This document shows, one piece after another, positions 34,286 through 42,025 of a stretch of 64,000 bases of DNA (position 1 is the first letter of the stretch; each line of letters opens with the position of its first letter). Source of the stretch: an uncultured Clostridia bacterium (GTDB lineage Bacteria; Bacillota; Clostridia; Christensenellales; CAG-138). The notes below the pieces were generated by a model. The model was given only the letters and a program-made list of their open reading frames with translations. It was not told where the DNA came from and made no database searches. The stretch covers positions 325,077 through 389,076 of the forward strand of contig CAMVNO010000001.1 in the NCBI GenBank assembly GCA_947168855.1, given 5' to 3'. The translations under genes were made by a program, and so were the position numbers.

Positions 34286-35212
34286 CTATTCTTTATCTGC
34301 TTTCTGTTCTCTTACGATTCTTTCAGCTTCTCTTATTCCACTTGACATTAGCTTATGGTACACAATCTTTTTATCAACTTTTTTGTCGAACATAGTACCA
34401 CCGCTGTCGAAAGCATAACGTACCTTTCTATCGGTTGCTGGAATCTTAAATTTCGTTTTGAAAATGGAGACGATATCATTAAAGGAGAAATACTCTACCC
34501 CTTTTTCTTTTGTGTACATTAACATTACAACAAGCATTTGCTCGTTAAACTTTGTTAATTGGGTGATATCACAATAATTATCAATATTTAACTCGTCGAC
34601 AGATATTGATAAAAGCGACGATTCTACCGTTGGTTTTTGACCCCTACTCTTTGATGGTTTCTTTTTATTATCAGGTACACTGTGGACATAGTTCTCACAC
34701 CAGTTTTTGCCTTTTTCCAATACACAGTAAGCTTTTCTTCCAGCCTTTTTCTCCTTTAGCTCGCGCAAGTAGCCCTTTCTAATATTCTGGATAAGCATTT
34801 GAGAAATATTACCCGGCTTGTTTTGCCGTTCGTTATCAAGCGCTTGTTCAATATCTTTTGAAGTAAACGAATCCAAGTTTTCATTGTACTGTAAATAATA
34901 GGCAACTCCCATTGCAACTTGGACATCTGTTACGAACTTTCTTTCCCGTAGGAACTCTGCTAAAGTCTCATATTTTTTCGTCTGAGGAAGTGATTCTGCT
35001 GGATTCGGTTCGACTTCGGGAAGAAGAAGAGAATCCTGTCCGTTTTCTTGTTGTTCATAGATATGTTGAGATTCAGGGACAACAGGCGAAACTGCTAAAA
35101 TAGCTTGAGGTAACAGTTTAAAAAACTGTTCTCTTTCTCGCTCTATCAAATCGCTTTCACCTTCGATCTCAAATTCAATTGGTCCCATTTTGATGTGCAG
35201 TTTATTTGACAC
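34286..35212 (-). CDS. Unknown AT-rich gene B of a two-gene module
   Basis: A 308-residue soluble protein I do not recognise. Residues 1-35 (KLHIKMGPIEFEIEGESDLI) look like a beta strand pair and helix. After a polar linker, residues 80-170 look like a winged-helix unit (LAEFLRERK ... NISQMLIQNIRKGYLRELK ... KAYCVLEKG). A basic linker (KKKPSKSRGQK) leads to a second globular domain (205-300). The middle unit resembles the N-terminal part of its partner: NIS-x-L-x-QNI in both. It starts 13 nt after gene A, so it is in the same operon. AT-rich relative to flanks, so probably imported. Confidence 0.65.
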   Translation of the reverse strand: MSNKLHIKMGPIEFEIEGESDLIEREREQFFKLLPQAILAVSPVVPESQHIYEQQENGQDSLLLPEVEPNPAESLPQTKKYETLAEFLRERKFVTDVQVAMGVAYYLQYNENLDSFTSKDIEQALDNERQNKPGNISQMLIQNIRKGYLRELKEKKAGRKAYCVLEKGKNWCENYVHSVPDNKKKPSKSRGQKPTVESSLLSISVDELNIDNYCDITQLTKFNEQMLVVMLMYTKEKGVEYFSFNDIVSIFKTKFKIPATDRKVRYAFDSGGTMFDKKVDKKIVYHKLMSSGIREAERIVREQKADKE

Positions 35213-35225
35213 TATTCATTCCTCC

Positions 35226-35951
35226 TTACTTTAATAGCCCTGCTTTATAAAACAATTCTTCAAGACAAGTTCTATATACTTGCTTGATGTCATCAATATC
35301 TTTTTTTCTTGTATTGTACATTACCTTATGCGCAGCATAATTTCCAATTTCGCGTATTGTATTGTACTCTTTCTTTGAGCGAGAGAGGTTAAGGGTATTG
35401 TTACATACTGCATTAGCAACAATCTTTTCTAACATTGCATATTCCCCATTGGTTTTTATCTCGTCCTGTATCCCCAGATTCTCATATGCAAGGATTAGTG
35501 AGATTTCAAATACTCTCCGCATACAAACAGCACAAGCATCATAACAATAGTATTCATAGCTATGGTTTATTTGTTTAACTAGTTTATCAATAAACCCTCT
35601 TTTGCCGCAAAACAACATCTCGTCCAACAACGCTCCTTGTGTTTCAATCTCCTGTTCATCATTTAACCGGCAAGCATAGCGTTGCTTTATTCTGTCCTTT
35701 GCAGGATTAGTTAACAGATACTCTCCTTCTTTAATTCTACGAAAAGAACGCGATTTGGAAATATTCTGTTTTAATCTTGAGATATTAGAAATTGGAGCGC
35801 CGAGTTCTACGAGTATAGAAGTTACTTCTTGAAGAACAAATGTTTTTTTGTCTTGATAATATGACAGAAAAAACGCGAGTAACTCGATCTTCTCGATTTC
35901 AGTTTTCTTTAGTAATTCAGCCTTATCTGCAAACTGTAATAATTCCATCAT
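35226..35951 (-). CDS. Unknown AT-rich gene A of a two-gene module, DUF4145-like C-terminus
   Basis: A 241-residue soluble protein. Residues about 15-90 look like a winged helix (ELLAFFLSYYQDKKTFVLQEV ... NISRLKQNISKSRSFRRIKEGEYLLT). Residues 130-240 are an all-helical domain similar in pattern to DUF4145/HEPN-like domains: CAVCMRRVFEISLILAYENLG and REIGNYAAHKVMYNTRKKDI. DUF4145 domains occur in restriction and other defence genes. The ATG at 35951 has AAGGAGA upstream and a perfect promoter. Function unknown; a nucleic-acid-binding or defence role is inference. Confidence 0.68.
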   Translation of the reverse strand: MMELLQFADKAELLKKTEIEKIELLAFFLSYYQDKKTFVLQEVTSILVELGAPISNISRLKQNISKSRSFRRIKEGEYLLTNPAKDRIKQRYACRLNDEQEIETQGALLDEMLFCGKRGFIDKLVKQINHSYEYYCYDACAVCMRRVFEISLILAYENLGIQDEIKTNGEYAMLEKIVANAVCNNTLNLSRSKKEYNTIREIGNYAAHKVMYNTRKKDIDDIKQVYRTCLEELFYKAGLLK

Positions 35952-35979
35952 TTCTCCTTCTTCTCTTTTTTGCGAAGGC

Positions 35980-36008
35980 ATTATACCATACATTGTTCTT
36001 GTTGTCAA
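35980..36008 (-). promoter_or_regulatory. Consensus promoter of the two-gene module
   Basis: Reverse strand TTGACA (36003-36008), exactly 17 nt, TATAAT (35980-35985); both hexamers are perfect. Confidence 0.82.
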
Positions 36009-36153
36009 TACAATTGTCTTTATTTACATTTTGCTATTTAATTAGATGAACCGTTCCGGCCTGCTCGTCGTGTAGCAGCTCGGTTTGAGGACGCATAATA
36101 ATATATTATTGGCAAAAGGAACTATCCTCATTTCAAATCTTGTTTTAAGGTGA

Positions 36154-36200
36154 AAGGGCTGTTGCCGGTTAAGGGATGCACCGGCGACAGCCCTTTTAGA
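36154..36200. terminator. Hairpin terminator upstream of the mobilization genes
   Basis: AAGGGCTGTTGCCGG / CCGGCGACAGCCCTT with a 12-nt loop and a T run. It isolates the element genes on the right. The remaining parts of 36009-36382 show only an AT-rich palindrome near 36100 (TAATATATTA) and no gene. Confidence 0.8.
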
Positions 36201-36382
36201 ATACTGCGCTCACTTTTGACCTAGGAAATCAGAGTGGGCAGAACGGAGGTGAATCAGAGAAATCGTATCGCACCGGAGACGGGAAGTGAACCATAGGACA
36301 AAAACAGAATAGGACGGGAATCTTGGGAGTCGATCGAACGGTCGGCTCTTTTCTTTTACCGTCCGGAAAGGAGGTAGCGAAA

Positions 36383-37378
36383 ATGAGCAAATTGGAGTTG
36401 ATTCGGCTGAACGAAGTAGCGCCGCAGGAAGTGGACTGGCTGTGGTATCCATACATTGCCTTTGGCAAGGTCACGATCCTGCAGGGCGATCCCGGCGAGG
36501 GCAAAACCATGCTCATGCTGAACATGATCGCCGATCTGACACAGGGACGCAAGCTGTGGGAACAGGAAACGCCCAATCCCCCGTTGGTCTGCATCTATCA
36601 GACCGCTGAGGACGGGATCGCGGATACGATCGTTCCGCGCTTAACGGCAATGGACGCCGATCTCGGAAAAGTCGCCGTCATCAGCGAGGACAGGCAGTTG
36701 CTGTCCTTCACGGACGACCGGATCGAGCAGGCGATCCTCGCCACCGGCGCGAAGCTGCTAGTGCTCGATCCCTTGCAGGCGTATCTCGGCATGGGCGTGG
36801 ATATGCACAGGGCAAACGAAGTGCGTCCGGCATTTCATGCTTTGTCGAACATCGCCCAGCGCACCGGCTGCGCGATCGTGCTGATCGGGCACATGAACAA
36901 AATGAAGGGCTCCGGCAGTCTGTATCGAGGGCTCGGTTCGATCGACATTGCGGGCGCGGCACGAAGCATTCTGCTGGTCTGTCAGCCGGACAAGCATCGG
37001 GACGAGGTGTACCTTGCCCATGTGAAGTCGAACCTTGCGCCGCTCGGAAAAACGCTGGTGTTCGTCCGTGAAGAAGATCGTTTCGCGTTTTCGGGAACGT
37101 GTGACGAGACGGCGGATGAATTATTGTCCGGCGGCGACAGCGAAGAATCCGGTGGCATGACAAAGGTTGTCCGCGCGACGATGTACTTGCAGGAGCTGGC
37201 ACAGCAATGCGACGAGATGCCGAGTACGGACGTGTACGCCTGGATGCTGCAGAAAGGCATTTCCAAGCGCACGACGGAGGAAGCGAAAAAGCTGGTCGGC
37301 ATTGCTTCCGTTCGGCACGGTAACCGATTGTACTTCGACCTTCGTCCGCTTCGGATTCCCTCGTTGGAAGAAGCGTAG
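36383..37378 (+). CDS. RecA-like AAA ATPase (RepA/DnaB-type) of a mobile element
   Basis: A 331-residue RecA-fold ATPase. Walker A is GDPGEGKT (LQGDPGEGKTMLML) near residue 35. Walker B is AKLLVLDPLQAYLG, followed by IGHMNKMKGSGSLYRGLGS, a pattern of hexameric replicative helicase-like ATPases (RepA of RSF1010 type). The ATG at 36383 has AAAGGAGG 7 nt before it. It is typical first cargo of Tn4451-like or mobilizable elements, probably for replication of the excised circle. Confidence 0.85.
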   Translation: MSKLELIRLNEVAPQEVDWLWYPYIAFGKVTILQGDPGEGKTMLMLNMIADLTQGRKLWEQETPNPPLVCIYQTAEDGIADTIVPRLTAMDADLGKVAVISEDRQLLSFTDDRIEQAILATGAKLLVLDPLQAYLGMGVDMHRANEVRPAFHALSNIAQRTGCAIVLIGHMNKMKGSGSLYRGLGSIDIAGAARSILLVCQPDKHRDEVYLAHVKSNLAPLGKTLVFVREEDRFAFSGTCDETADELLSGGDSEESGGMTKVVRATMYLQELAQQCDEMPSTDVYAWMLQKGISKRTTEEAKKLVGIASVRHGNRLYFDLRPLRIPSLEEA

Positions 37379-37423
37379 AGAACAACGCCGCAAAATGATG
37401 CATACGACGTTTGCGGTGTTGTT
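37379..37423. repeat. Imperfect hairpin left of oriT (inverted-repeat arm)
   Basis: AACAACGCCGCAAA (37381-37394) pairs with TTTGCGGTGTTGTT (37410-37423), one mismatch. A mirror-type hairpin lies at 37709-37750, so the two bracket the oriT segment; the outer arms are also exact inverted repeats of each other. Confidence 0.7.
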
Positions 37424-37538
37424 GCGGCGGCAGAAACGGGTTGTTGCCGACAGGCAATGTCCCGCTGCCGACGCCCCCGCGAACGGAAGAAACGTGCGAA
37501 GAGCGCGGTTCGACGCCGTTCGCAAGCCCCCTGCAAGG

Positions 37539-37576
37539 GCACACAACCTACCGTGTAGGTATAGTGTGTTATACTG
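37539..37576 (+). other. oriT: MobV-type origin of transfer (oriT) with nick site
   Basis: GCACAC (37539-37544), then a hairpin ACCTAC-CGT-GTAGGT (37546-37560), then TAGTGTGTTA (37562-37571) continuing TACT. This is the layout of the pMV158 oriT, where MobM nicks between TAGTGTG and TTA. The predicted nick is between 37568 and 37569. A MobV relaxase gene lies 360 nt downstream. Confidence 0.88.
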
Positions 37577-37708
37577 CTCGGCTCATACGAAGGAATGGAC
37601 GGTCGGGAACCCTCCCTTCGGAGCAGTCGCGCCGCGTGAGGACGGTTCACAGTGCGAATCTCCGAGCGCGGCATGAGCAGAGCAGTATTCTTTCCCCCGC
37701 GGGGTGAG

Positions 37709-37750
37709 AACAACACCGCAAACGGCGTTATTCATACTTGCGGCGTTGTT
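37709..37750. repeat. Imperfect hairpin right of oriT
   Basis: AACAACACCGCAA (37709-37721) with TTGCGGCGTTGTT (37738-37750). Its sequence is the inverted counterpart of 37381-37423. Confidence 0.7.
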
Positions 37751-37844
37751 CTGTAACGACCGTAGCGCTGCTTGCAGCACATCGTTATGGTACATCTTTT
37801 TGCTGCAAATTCAAATGTATAAACACAGAAAGGAAACCAAATCA

Positions 37845-37952
37845 ATGCTGAAACAGCATACCAATCAAATCACCGTTGTGCATATCCTTCGGGATATGTT
37901 TTTGAACCCCACCTGCCGAAAGGAGGAAGCAAGATGCCGTATGCAATCCTGA
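37845..37952 (+). CDS. Possible small ORF overlapping the relaxase start
   Basis: A 35-codon ORF beginning MLKQHTNQITVVHILRDM, with AGAAAGGAA upstream. It ends 19 nt inside the relaxase gene in another frame. It could be a leader for translational coupling. No family is recognisable and it may be chance. Confidence 0.3.
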   Translation: MLKQHTNQITVVHILRDMFLNPTCRKEEARCRMQS

Positions 37953-38929
37953 GATTTCAGAAGGCACAGTCCGGCGGCGTTGCCGGGCGTGACCGTCACA
38001 ATGAGCGGAAGAAGGAAGAATACAAGAGCAATCCGAACATCGACCGCTCGAAGTCGGAACAGAACTACCATCTGATCGAACCCGCCGGCAAATACAAGCA
38101 ATGCTGCATGGAGCGCATCGGCGACGTCGGATGTCGCGTCCGCAGCAACAGCGTGATCATGGTCGAGGCGCTGATTACCGCGTCCCCGGAAATCATGGAA
38201 CAACTGAACAGCGAACAGCAGCGGCAGTTCTTTGAAAGGGCTGCCGCTTTCCTGTACGAACGAATCGGTAAAGAGAACGTGATCTCCGCTGTCGTTCATA
38301 TAGACGAGAAGACGCCGCACATGCACTTATGCTTCGTGCCGATCACCCAGGACGGACGGCTGTCCGCAAAGGAAGTCATCGGCAACAAAGCCGCCATGTG
38401 CAAATGGCAGGACGATTTCTACGATCGGATGCACGGCTTCTATCCGATGCTGGAGCGCGGTATCCCCGCGGCGATCACCGGACGGAAGCATATTCCGCCG
38501 TACCTGTTCCGATCCGCAGAGAACGTCAGCAAGTCCTACGACGCGGTGAGTAAAGCGTTGCAGAACGTCAACGTATTCAATGTGGGCAAGAAACGCGACG
38601 AGGCGCTGAAAGAGATCGGTCGCTACCTGCCGGACTACTACAAACTGATCGAACAGACCAAGAGCATCGACGGATATGTATCCGAGCTGGAACAGAAGCT
38701 TGCCGAGCAAAGGCAGAACACGGATGCAGAAGCCCGGCGCGTGCGGAACCGCGAGCAGCAGATTCGTTCCCTGAACGATCAGGTGTATGAGTACCAGCAG
38801 AAGGTCAAGCAATTGCAGCGCGAACGTGACAAGGCGCAGAAGATCATTGACGCGATCCCCGCCGATGTCCGTACCGAGATCGACAAAACTTTGAAGAAAG
38901 GAGCCAGACGTTATGACTACGAAAGATAA
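37934..38929 (+). CDS. mobV: MobV-family relaxase (Mob/Pre plasmid recombination enzyme)
   Basis: A 331-residue relaxase that would nick oriT at 37568/37569 and pilot the strand during mobilization. Motif I includes RDRHNERKKEEYKSNPNID with H22, the residue shown to be the nucleophile in MobM of pMV158. Motif III is HIDEKTPHMH (H122, E125, H129, H131), the metal site. The C-terminal third is coiled-coil (YVSELEQKLAEQRQN onward). GGAGGAAG precedes the ATG. It overlaps the ParB gene by 17 nt. At 331 residues it is shorter than MobM (~494). Confidence 0.93.
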   Translation: MPYAILRFQKAQSGGVAGRDRHNERKKEEYKSNPNIDRSKSEQNYHLIEPAGKYKQCCMERIGDVGCRVRSNSVIMVEALITASPEIMEQLNSEQQRQFFERAAAFLYERIGKENVISAVVHIDEKTPHMHLCFVPITQDGRLSAKEVIGNKAAMCKWQDDFYDRMHGFYPMLERGIPAAITGRKHIPPYLFRSAENVSKSYDAVSKALQNVNVFNVGKKRDEALKEIGRYLPDYYKLIEQTKSIDGYVSELEQKLAEQRQNTDAEARRVRNREQQIRSLNDQVYEYQQKVKQLQRERDKAQKIIDAIPADVRTEIDKTLKKGARRYDYER

Positions 38930-39809
38930 GAAACCGACCGGGCAGACGAAGCCGGTCATGATCCCGCTATCGAAGCTGCATTCGTTCCCGGAGCATCCGT
39001 ACAAGGTGCAGGACAATGAAGAAATGGATCGGCTGATCGAGAGCATCGAACAGCATGGAATCCTGTCGCCGATCCTTGCACGTCCGATCGAGGGCTCAGA
39101 CGGCGAGTACGAGATCATTTCCGGGCATCGCCGCTGTCACGCGGCTGAGGAAGCGTACCTTACCGCTGTGCCGACGATTGTGTGCAATCTCACCCGCGAT
39201 GAGGCGGCGATTCTGCTTGTGGACAGCAATCTGCACCGGGAGCATCTGCTTCCGAGTGAAAAGGCGTTTGCCTACAAGCTGAAAGCGGATGCGTTGAACC
39301 GACAGGGGCAGCGAACCGATCTTATCACTTCGGGACAAATTGTCCCAAAGTCGGACGACAACCGTACCACGGCGCAGATCGGCGAGGAGTACGGCGAAAG
39401 CTACAAGACCGTACAGCGCTATATCCGGCTGACGAATTTGATCCCGGAACTGCTTTCCCTGATGGATTCCGGTAGGATTTCCTTCTCGGTCGGTGTGGAA
39501 CTTTCCTATCTCAACGAGGAACAGCAGCAGGAGATCGGCTTGGACGCTGAGGTTCTCGAACGGACGCCGTCATATTCGCAGGCGGTTCGGATGCACAAGG
39601 AACAGAATCTCGGTACGCTGACGATAGAGCGCTTGCAGGACATCATGAACGAGGATAAGCCGAATCAGAAGGAGCATCTCTCACTTCCGATGGAGCGGAT
39701 CTCCAAGTACATTCCCAAGGGCTACACGCCGAAGCAGGCGCAGGAGTATGTGGAAAGCGTCCTGAAACAGGCATACAACCGTCGCCGCGCCCGCGAGGAA
39801 GAGAGGTAA
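38913..39809 (+). CDS. ParB/RepB/Spo0J-family protein
   Basis: A 298-residue ParB-like DNA-binding protein. The ParB N-terminal CTPase-type motifs are IPLSKLHSFPEHPYKV, MDRLIESIEQHGILSPILARP and YEIISGHRRCHAAEEA. A central helix-turn-helix is IGEEYGESYKTVQRYIRL. Without an adjacent ParA it more likely regulates or stabilises the element than segregates it. AAAGGAG is upstream of the start. It overlaps the relaxase gene. Confidence 0.9.
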   Translation: MTTKDKKPTGQTKPVMIPLSKLHSFPEHPYKVQDNEEMDRLIESIEQHGILSPILARPIEGSDGEYEIISGHRRCHAAEEAYLTAVPTIVCNLTRDEAAILLVDSNLHREHLLPSEKAFAYKLKADALNRQGQRTDLITSGQIVPKSDDNRTTAQIGEEYGESYKTVQRYIRLTNLIPELLSLMDSGRISFSVGVELSYLNEEQQQEIGLDAEVLERTPSYSQAVRMHKEQNLGTLTIERLQDIMNEDKPNQKEHLSLPMERISKYIPKGYTPKQAQEYVESVLKQAYNRRRAREEER

Positions 39810-39813
39810 CATC

Positions 39814-40086
39814 GTGCAGGCAACCGAAATCAAGATGCTCCGCAATATGGAGCAACAAGATCGGGAGTACGTTGTGAACGGGGTGCGATACATTGTCGCA
39901 TCCCGGTTCCTCCCGTTCCGACCGAAGAAGGAAGCGCCGGTCTTTTTACGGGATCGGCTGGATCATTATCTGACAACCAACACGGCAGAATTGACATGCG
40001 CGGAGAATCGTTCTACGCTGAACGCGGAATGTGTATGTGCGGCTGTCGGAAAGGAGGCATATGCAGCCGAAAAAGAAAAAGGTTGA
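39814..40086 (+). CDS. Small hypothetical protein of the mobile element (TnpW-like?)
   Basis: A 90-residue protein. The GTG at 39814 is supported by GAGAGG 7 nt upstream; an ATG at 39835 is an alternative. The core VNGVRYIVASRF...APVFLRDRLDHYL weakly resembles TnpW-type small proteins, which also have a G-x-x-Y-x-V...F...L pattern. It sits between parB and the recombinase gene and overlaps the latter by 26 nt. Confidence 0.6.
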   Translation: MQATEIKMLRNMEQQDREYVVNGVRYIVASRFLPFRPKKEAPVFLRDRLDHYLTTNTAELTCAENRSTLNAECVCAAVGKEAYAAEKEKG

Positions 40087-41758
40087 GGGCATTACCGCCC
40101 TCTACTGCCGACTGTCCAAGGATGACGGACAGGACGCGGAAAGCAATTCGATCTCGAATCAGAAGACGTTTTTAGCGCAGAAAGCAAAGGAGTACGGTTT
40201 GACCGATACCCGCTACTATGTGGACGACGGCTATACCGGCACGAACTTCAATCGTCCCGGCTTTCAGAAGATGCTGGAAGACATTGAGCTTGGCTACGTC
40301 ACAACCGTCATGGTCAAAGATCTGTCCCGGCTCGGGCGTCATTACGTGGAGGTCGGCAATTACACGGACACCTATTTCCCCGATCATGACGTACGCTTCA
40401 TTGCGGTCAACGACATGGTGGATTCCGACGAGGGAGAAAACGAGCTGGCGCCGTTTCGCAACGTCATGAACGAAATGTACGCGCGTGACATCTCCCGCAA
40501 AATCCGCTGTTCGCACCGCCTGCGCGGAAACATGGGCGAACCGCTGTCGCAGCCGCCCTACGGGTACATGAAATCGCCGGAGAACAAGAAACGGTGGATC
40601 ATTGATCCGGAAGCTGCGGAGATTGTCAGAACAATCTTCCATATGGCTTTGAACGGCGACGGACCGGAGACGATCGCTCGAAAGCTAAGCGAACGCCATG
40701 TTCTTGTTCCAACGGCATACTGGGAACAGCAAGGAATCCGGCGAGGCGGAAAACGCTTGATCGAGGATAAATGTCATTGGAGAGTGTCGACGATCCAGAA
40801 CATCCTTTGCAAGCGAGAATACTGCGGAGATATCGTGAATTTCAAGACGTATTCTAAGTCGTTCAAGAACAAGAAACGGTTATTCAACAACGAGGAAAAC
40901 TGGGTGATCTTCCGTGACGTTCACGAGCCGATCATAGATCGGAACACGTTCGAGCTGGTGCAGCGTAAGCTATCCAATACCAAGCGGCGAAAGCCAAAGC
41001 CGGAGAACGGCGAGAAAAATATCTTTACCGATCTTCTTGTCTGCGCCGATTGCGGAAAAAAGCTATGGTACCATACGAACACGATCAACCCCGATATTCA
41101 CTACTTTTCGTGCTCGAATTACGTCAAAGATACGAGAGGAACGTGCAAAACGCGCCACTATCTTCGCGCCGACGCGATCGAACTCATCGTCATAAATGAA
41201 CTGAAACGCCTTGCGGCGCTGCTCGAATGCGACGAACAGGCATTTGCAACACTCTTGCAGCAGCAGTCCGAGAAGGAGCAGCTTGCCGAGAAGAAGCGGA
41301 TCGAAGCCGATTTGCAGAAAGCGACCTCCCGCAGCGAACAGCTTGTCACGCTGTACGAAAAGCTCTATGAAGACAATCTGACCGGCAAGGTGATGGACGA
41401 GTGGTTCTCTCAGCTATCGCAGAAGTACGATCGGGAACGGCTGGCGGTAAAGGCGAAGATCGCGGAATATCGCATCCGGCTGAACGATCTGGACTTGCAG
41501 AAACGCGGATTTGAGATCTTCACCGCCGCGATCCGTAAGTTCATGGAGATGGAAACGCTGACCGCGCCGCTCTTGTGGGAGCTGATTGACCATATCGACG
41601 TGTACGAGACGGAAGGCACGGGCAAGAACCGGACGCAGCGCATTACGATTTGCTACCGCTTCGTGGGCTATCTTGAAATCCCGGTTCCCGACGATATTCT
41701 TTTAGCCCTCGACATGCGCCGCGGCGTTCGCGTGAACTACACCTCGAAAGCCGTCTGA
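40061..41758 (+). CDS. Large serine recombinase (TnpX/resolvase-recombinase type)
   Basis: A 565-residue site-specific recombinase likely excising and integrating this element. The N-terminal resolvase domain has ALYCRLSKDD with nucleophile S19, and the conserved block VKDLSRLGRHYVEVGNY. A recombinase domain follows (about 170-270). A zinc ribbon (CADCGKKLWYH...YFSCSNY...C) and a long coiled coil (about 390-470) come after that. GGAAAGGAGG is just upstream of the ATG at 40061. It is the last gene of the element, 70 bp from tRNA-Arg. Confidence 0.93.
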   Translation: MQPKKKKVEGITALYCRLSKDDGQDAESNSISNQKTFLAQKAKEYGLTDTRYYVDDGYTGTNFNRPGFQKMLEDIELGYVTTVMVKDLSRLGRHYVEVGNYTDTYFPDHDVRFIAVNDMVDSDEGENELAPFRNVMNEMYARDISRKIRCSHRLRGNMGEPLSQPPYGYMKSPENKKRWIIDPEAAEIVRTIFHMALNGDGPETIARKLSERHVLVPTAYWEQQGIRRGGKRLIEDKCHWRVSTIQNILCKREYCGDIVNFKTYSKSFKNKKRLFNNEENWVIFRDVHEPIIDRNTFELVQRKLSNTKRRKPKPENGEKNIFTDLLVCADCGKKLWYHTNTINPDIHYFSCSNYVKDTRGTCKTRHYLRADAIELIVINELKRLAALLECDEQAFATLLQQQSEKEQLAEKKRIEADLQKATSRSEQLVTLYEKLYEDNLTGKVMDEWFSQLSQKYDRERLAVKAKIAEYRIRLNDLDLQKRGFEIFTAAIRKFMEMETLTAPLLWELIDHIDVYETEGTGKNRTQRITICYRFVGYLEIPVPDDILLALDMRRGVRVNYTSKAV

Positions 41759-41792
41759 ACCGCCGCACTCCGGTTCGGACGGTAAAAAAGAA

Positions 41793-41825
41793 GAGTGGTG
41801 ATAACGAAATCCGTTATCACCACTC
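41793..41825. repeat. Perfect 14-bp-stem hairpin at the right end of the element
   Basis: GAGTGGTGATAACG (41793-41806) and CGTTATCACCACTC (41812-41825), 5-nt loop. It lies between recombinase and tRNA-Arg, with no T run. GAGTG-TGATAACG resembles the GAGTGTTGATAACG core of the 25-bp direct repeat at 25306. Confidence 0.75.
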
Positions 41826-41829
41826 GACA

Positions 41830-41905
41830 TGGCGCGCCTGGCAGGATTCGAACCTGCGACCTACCGGTTCGTAGCCGGGCACTCTATCCACTGAGCTACA
41901 AGCGC
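41830..41905 (-). tRNA. tRNA-Arg (anticodon ACG)
   Basis: A 76-nt cloverleaf read on the reverse strand. The acceptor is GCGCTTG / CAGGCGC, D-arm GCTC-AGTGGATAGA, anticodon stem CCCGG / CCGGT with loop CTACGAA giving ACG, and T-arm GCAGGTTCGAATCCTGC. CCA is encoded. The mobile element ends right next to its 3' end, and its last 18 nt are copied at 25154-25171. Confidence 0.96.
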
Positions 41906-41929
41906 ATGTACACTATTGCGTACCTTGTT

Positions 41930-41958
41930 ATTTTAGCGGGTCACCTATCAATTGTCAA
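41930..41958 (-). promoter_or_regulatory. Promoter of tRNA-Arg
   Basis: Reverse strand TTGACA (41953-41958), 17 nt, TAAAAT (41930-41935), 25 nt before the tRNA. Confidence 0.78.
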
Positions 41959-42025
41959 GACCCGAATTGCGTTTTTTTCGTATATTTTAGGGGGACAGCC
42001 GCAATTCGACCGTCCCCTCTCCGTT

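Noticed and set aside
39814-40086. Confident TnpW assignment for the small element gene
   Set aside because: Only a weak pattern resemblance; left as hypothetical.
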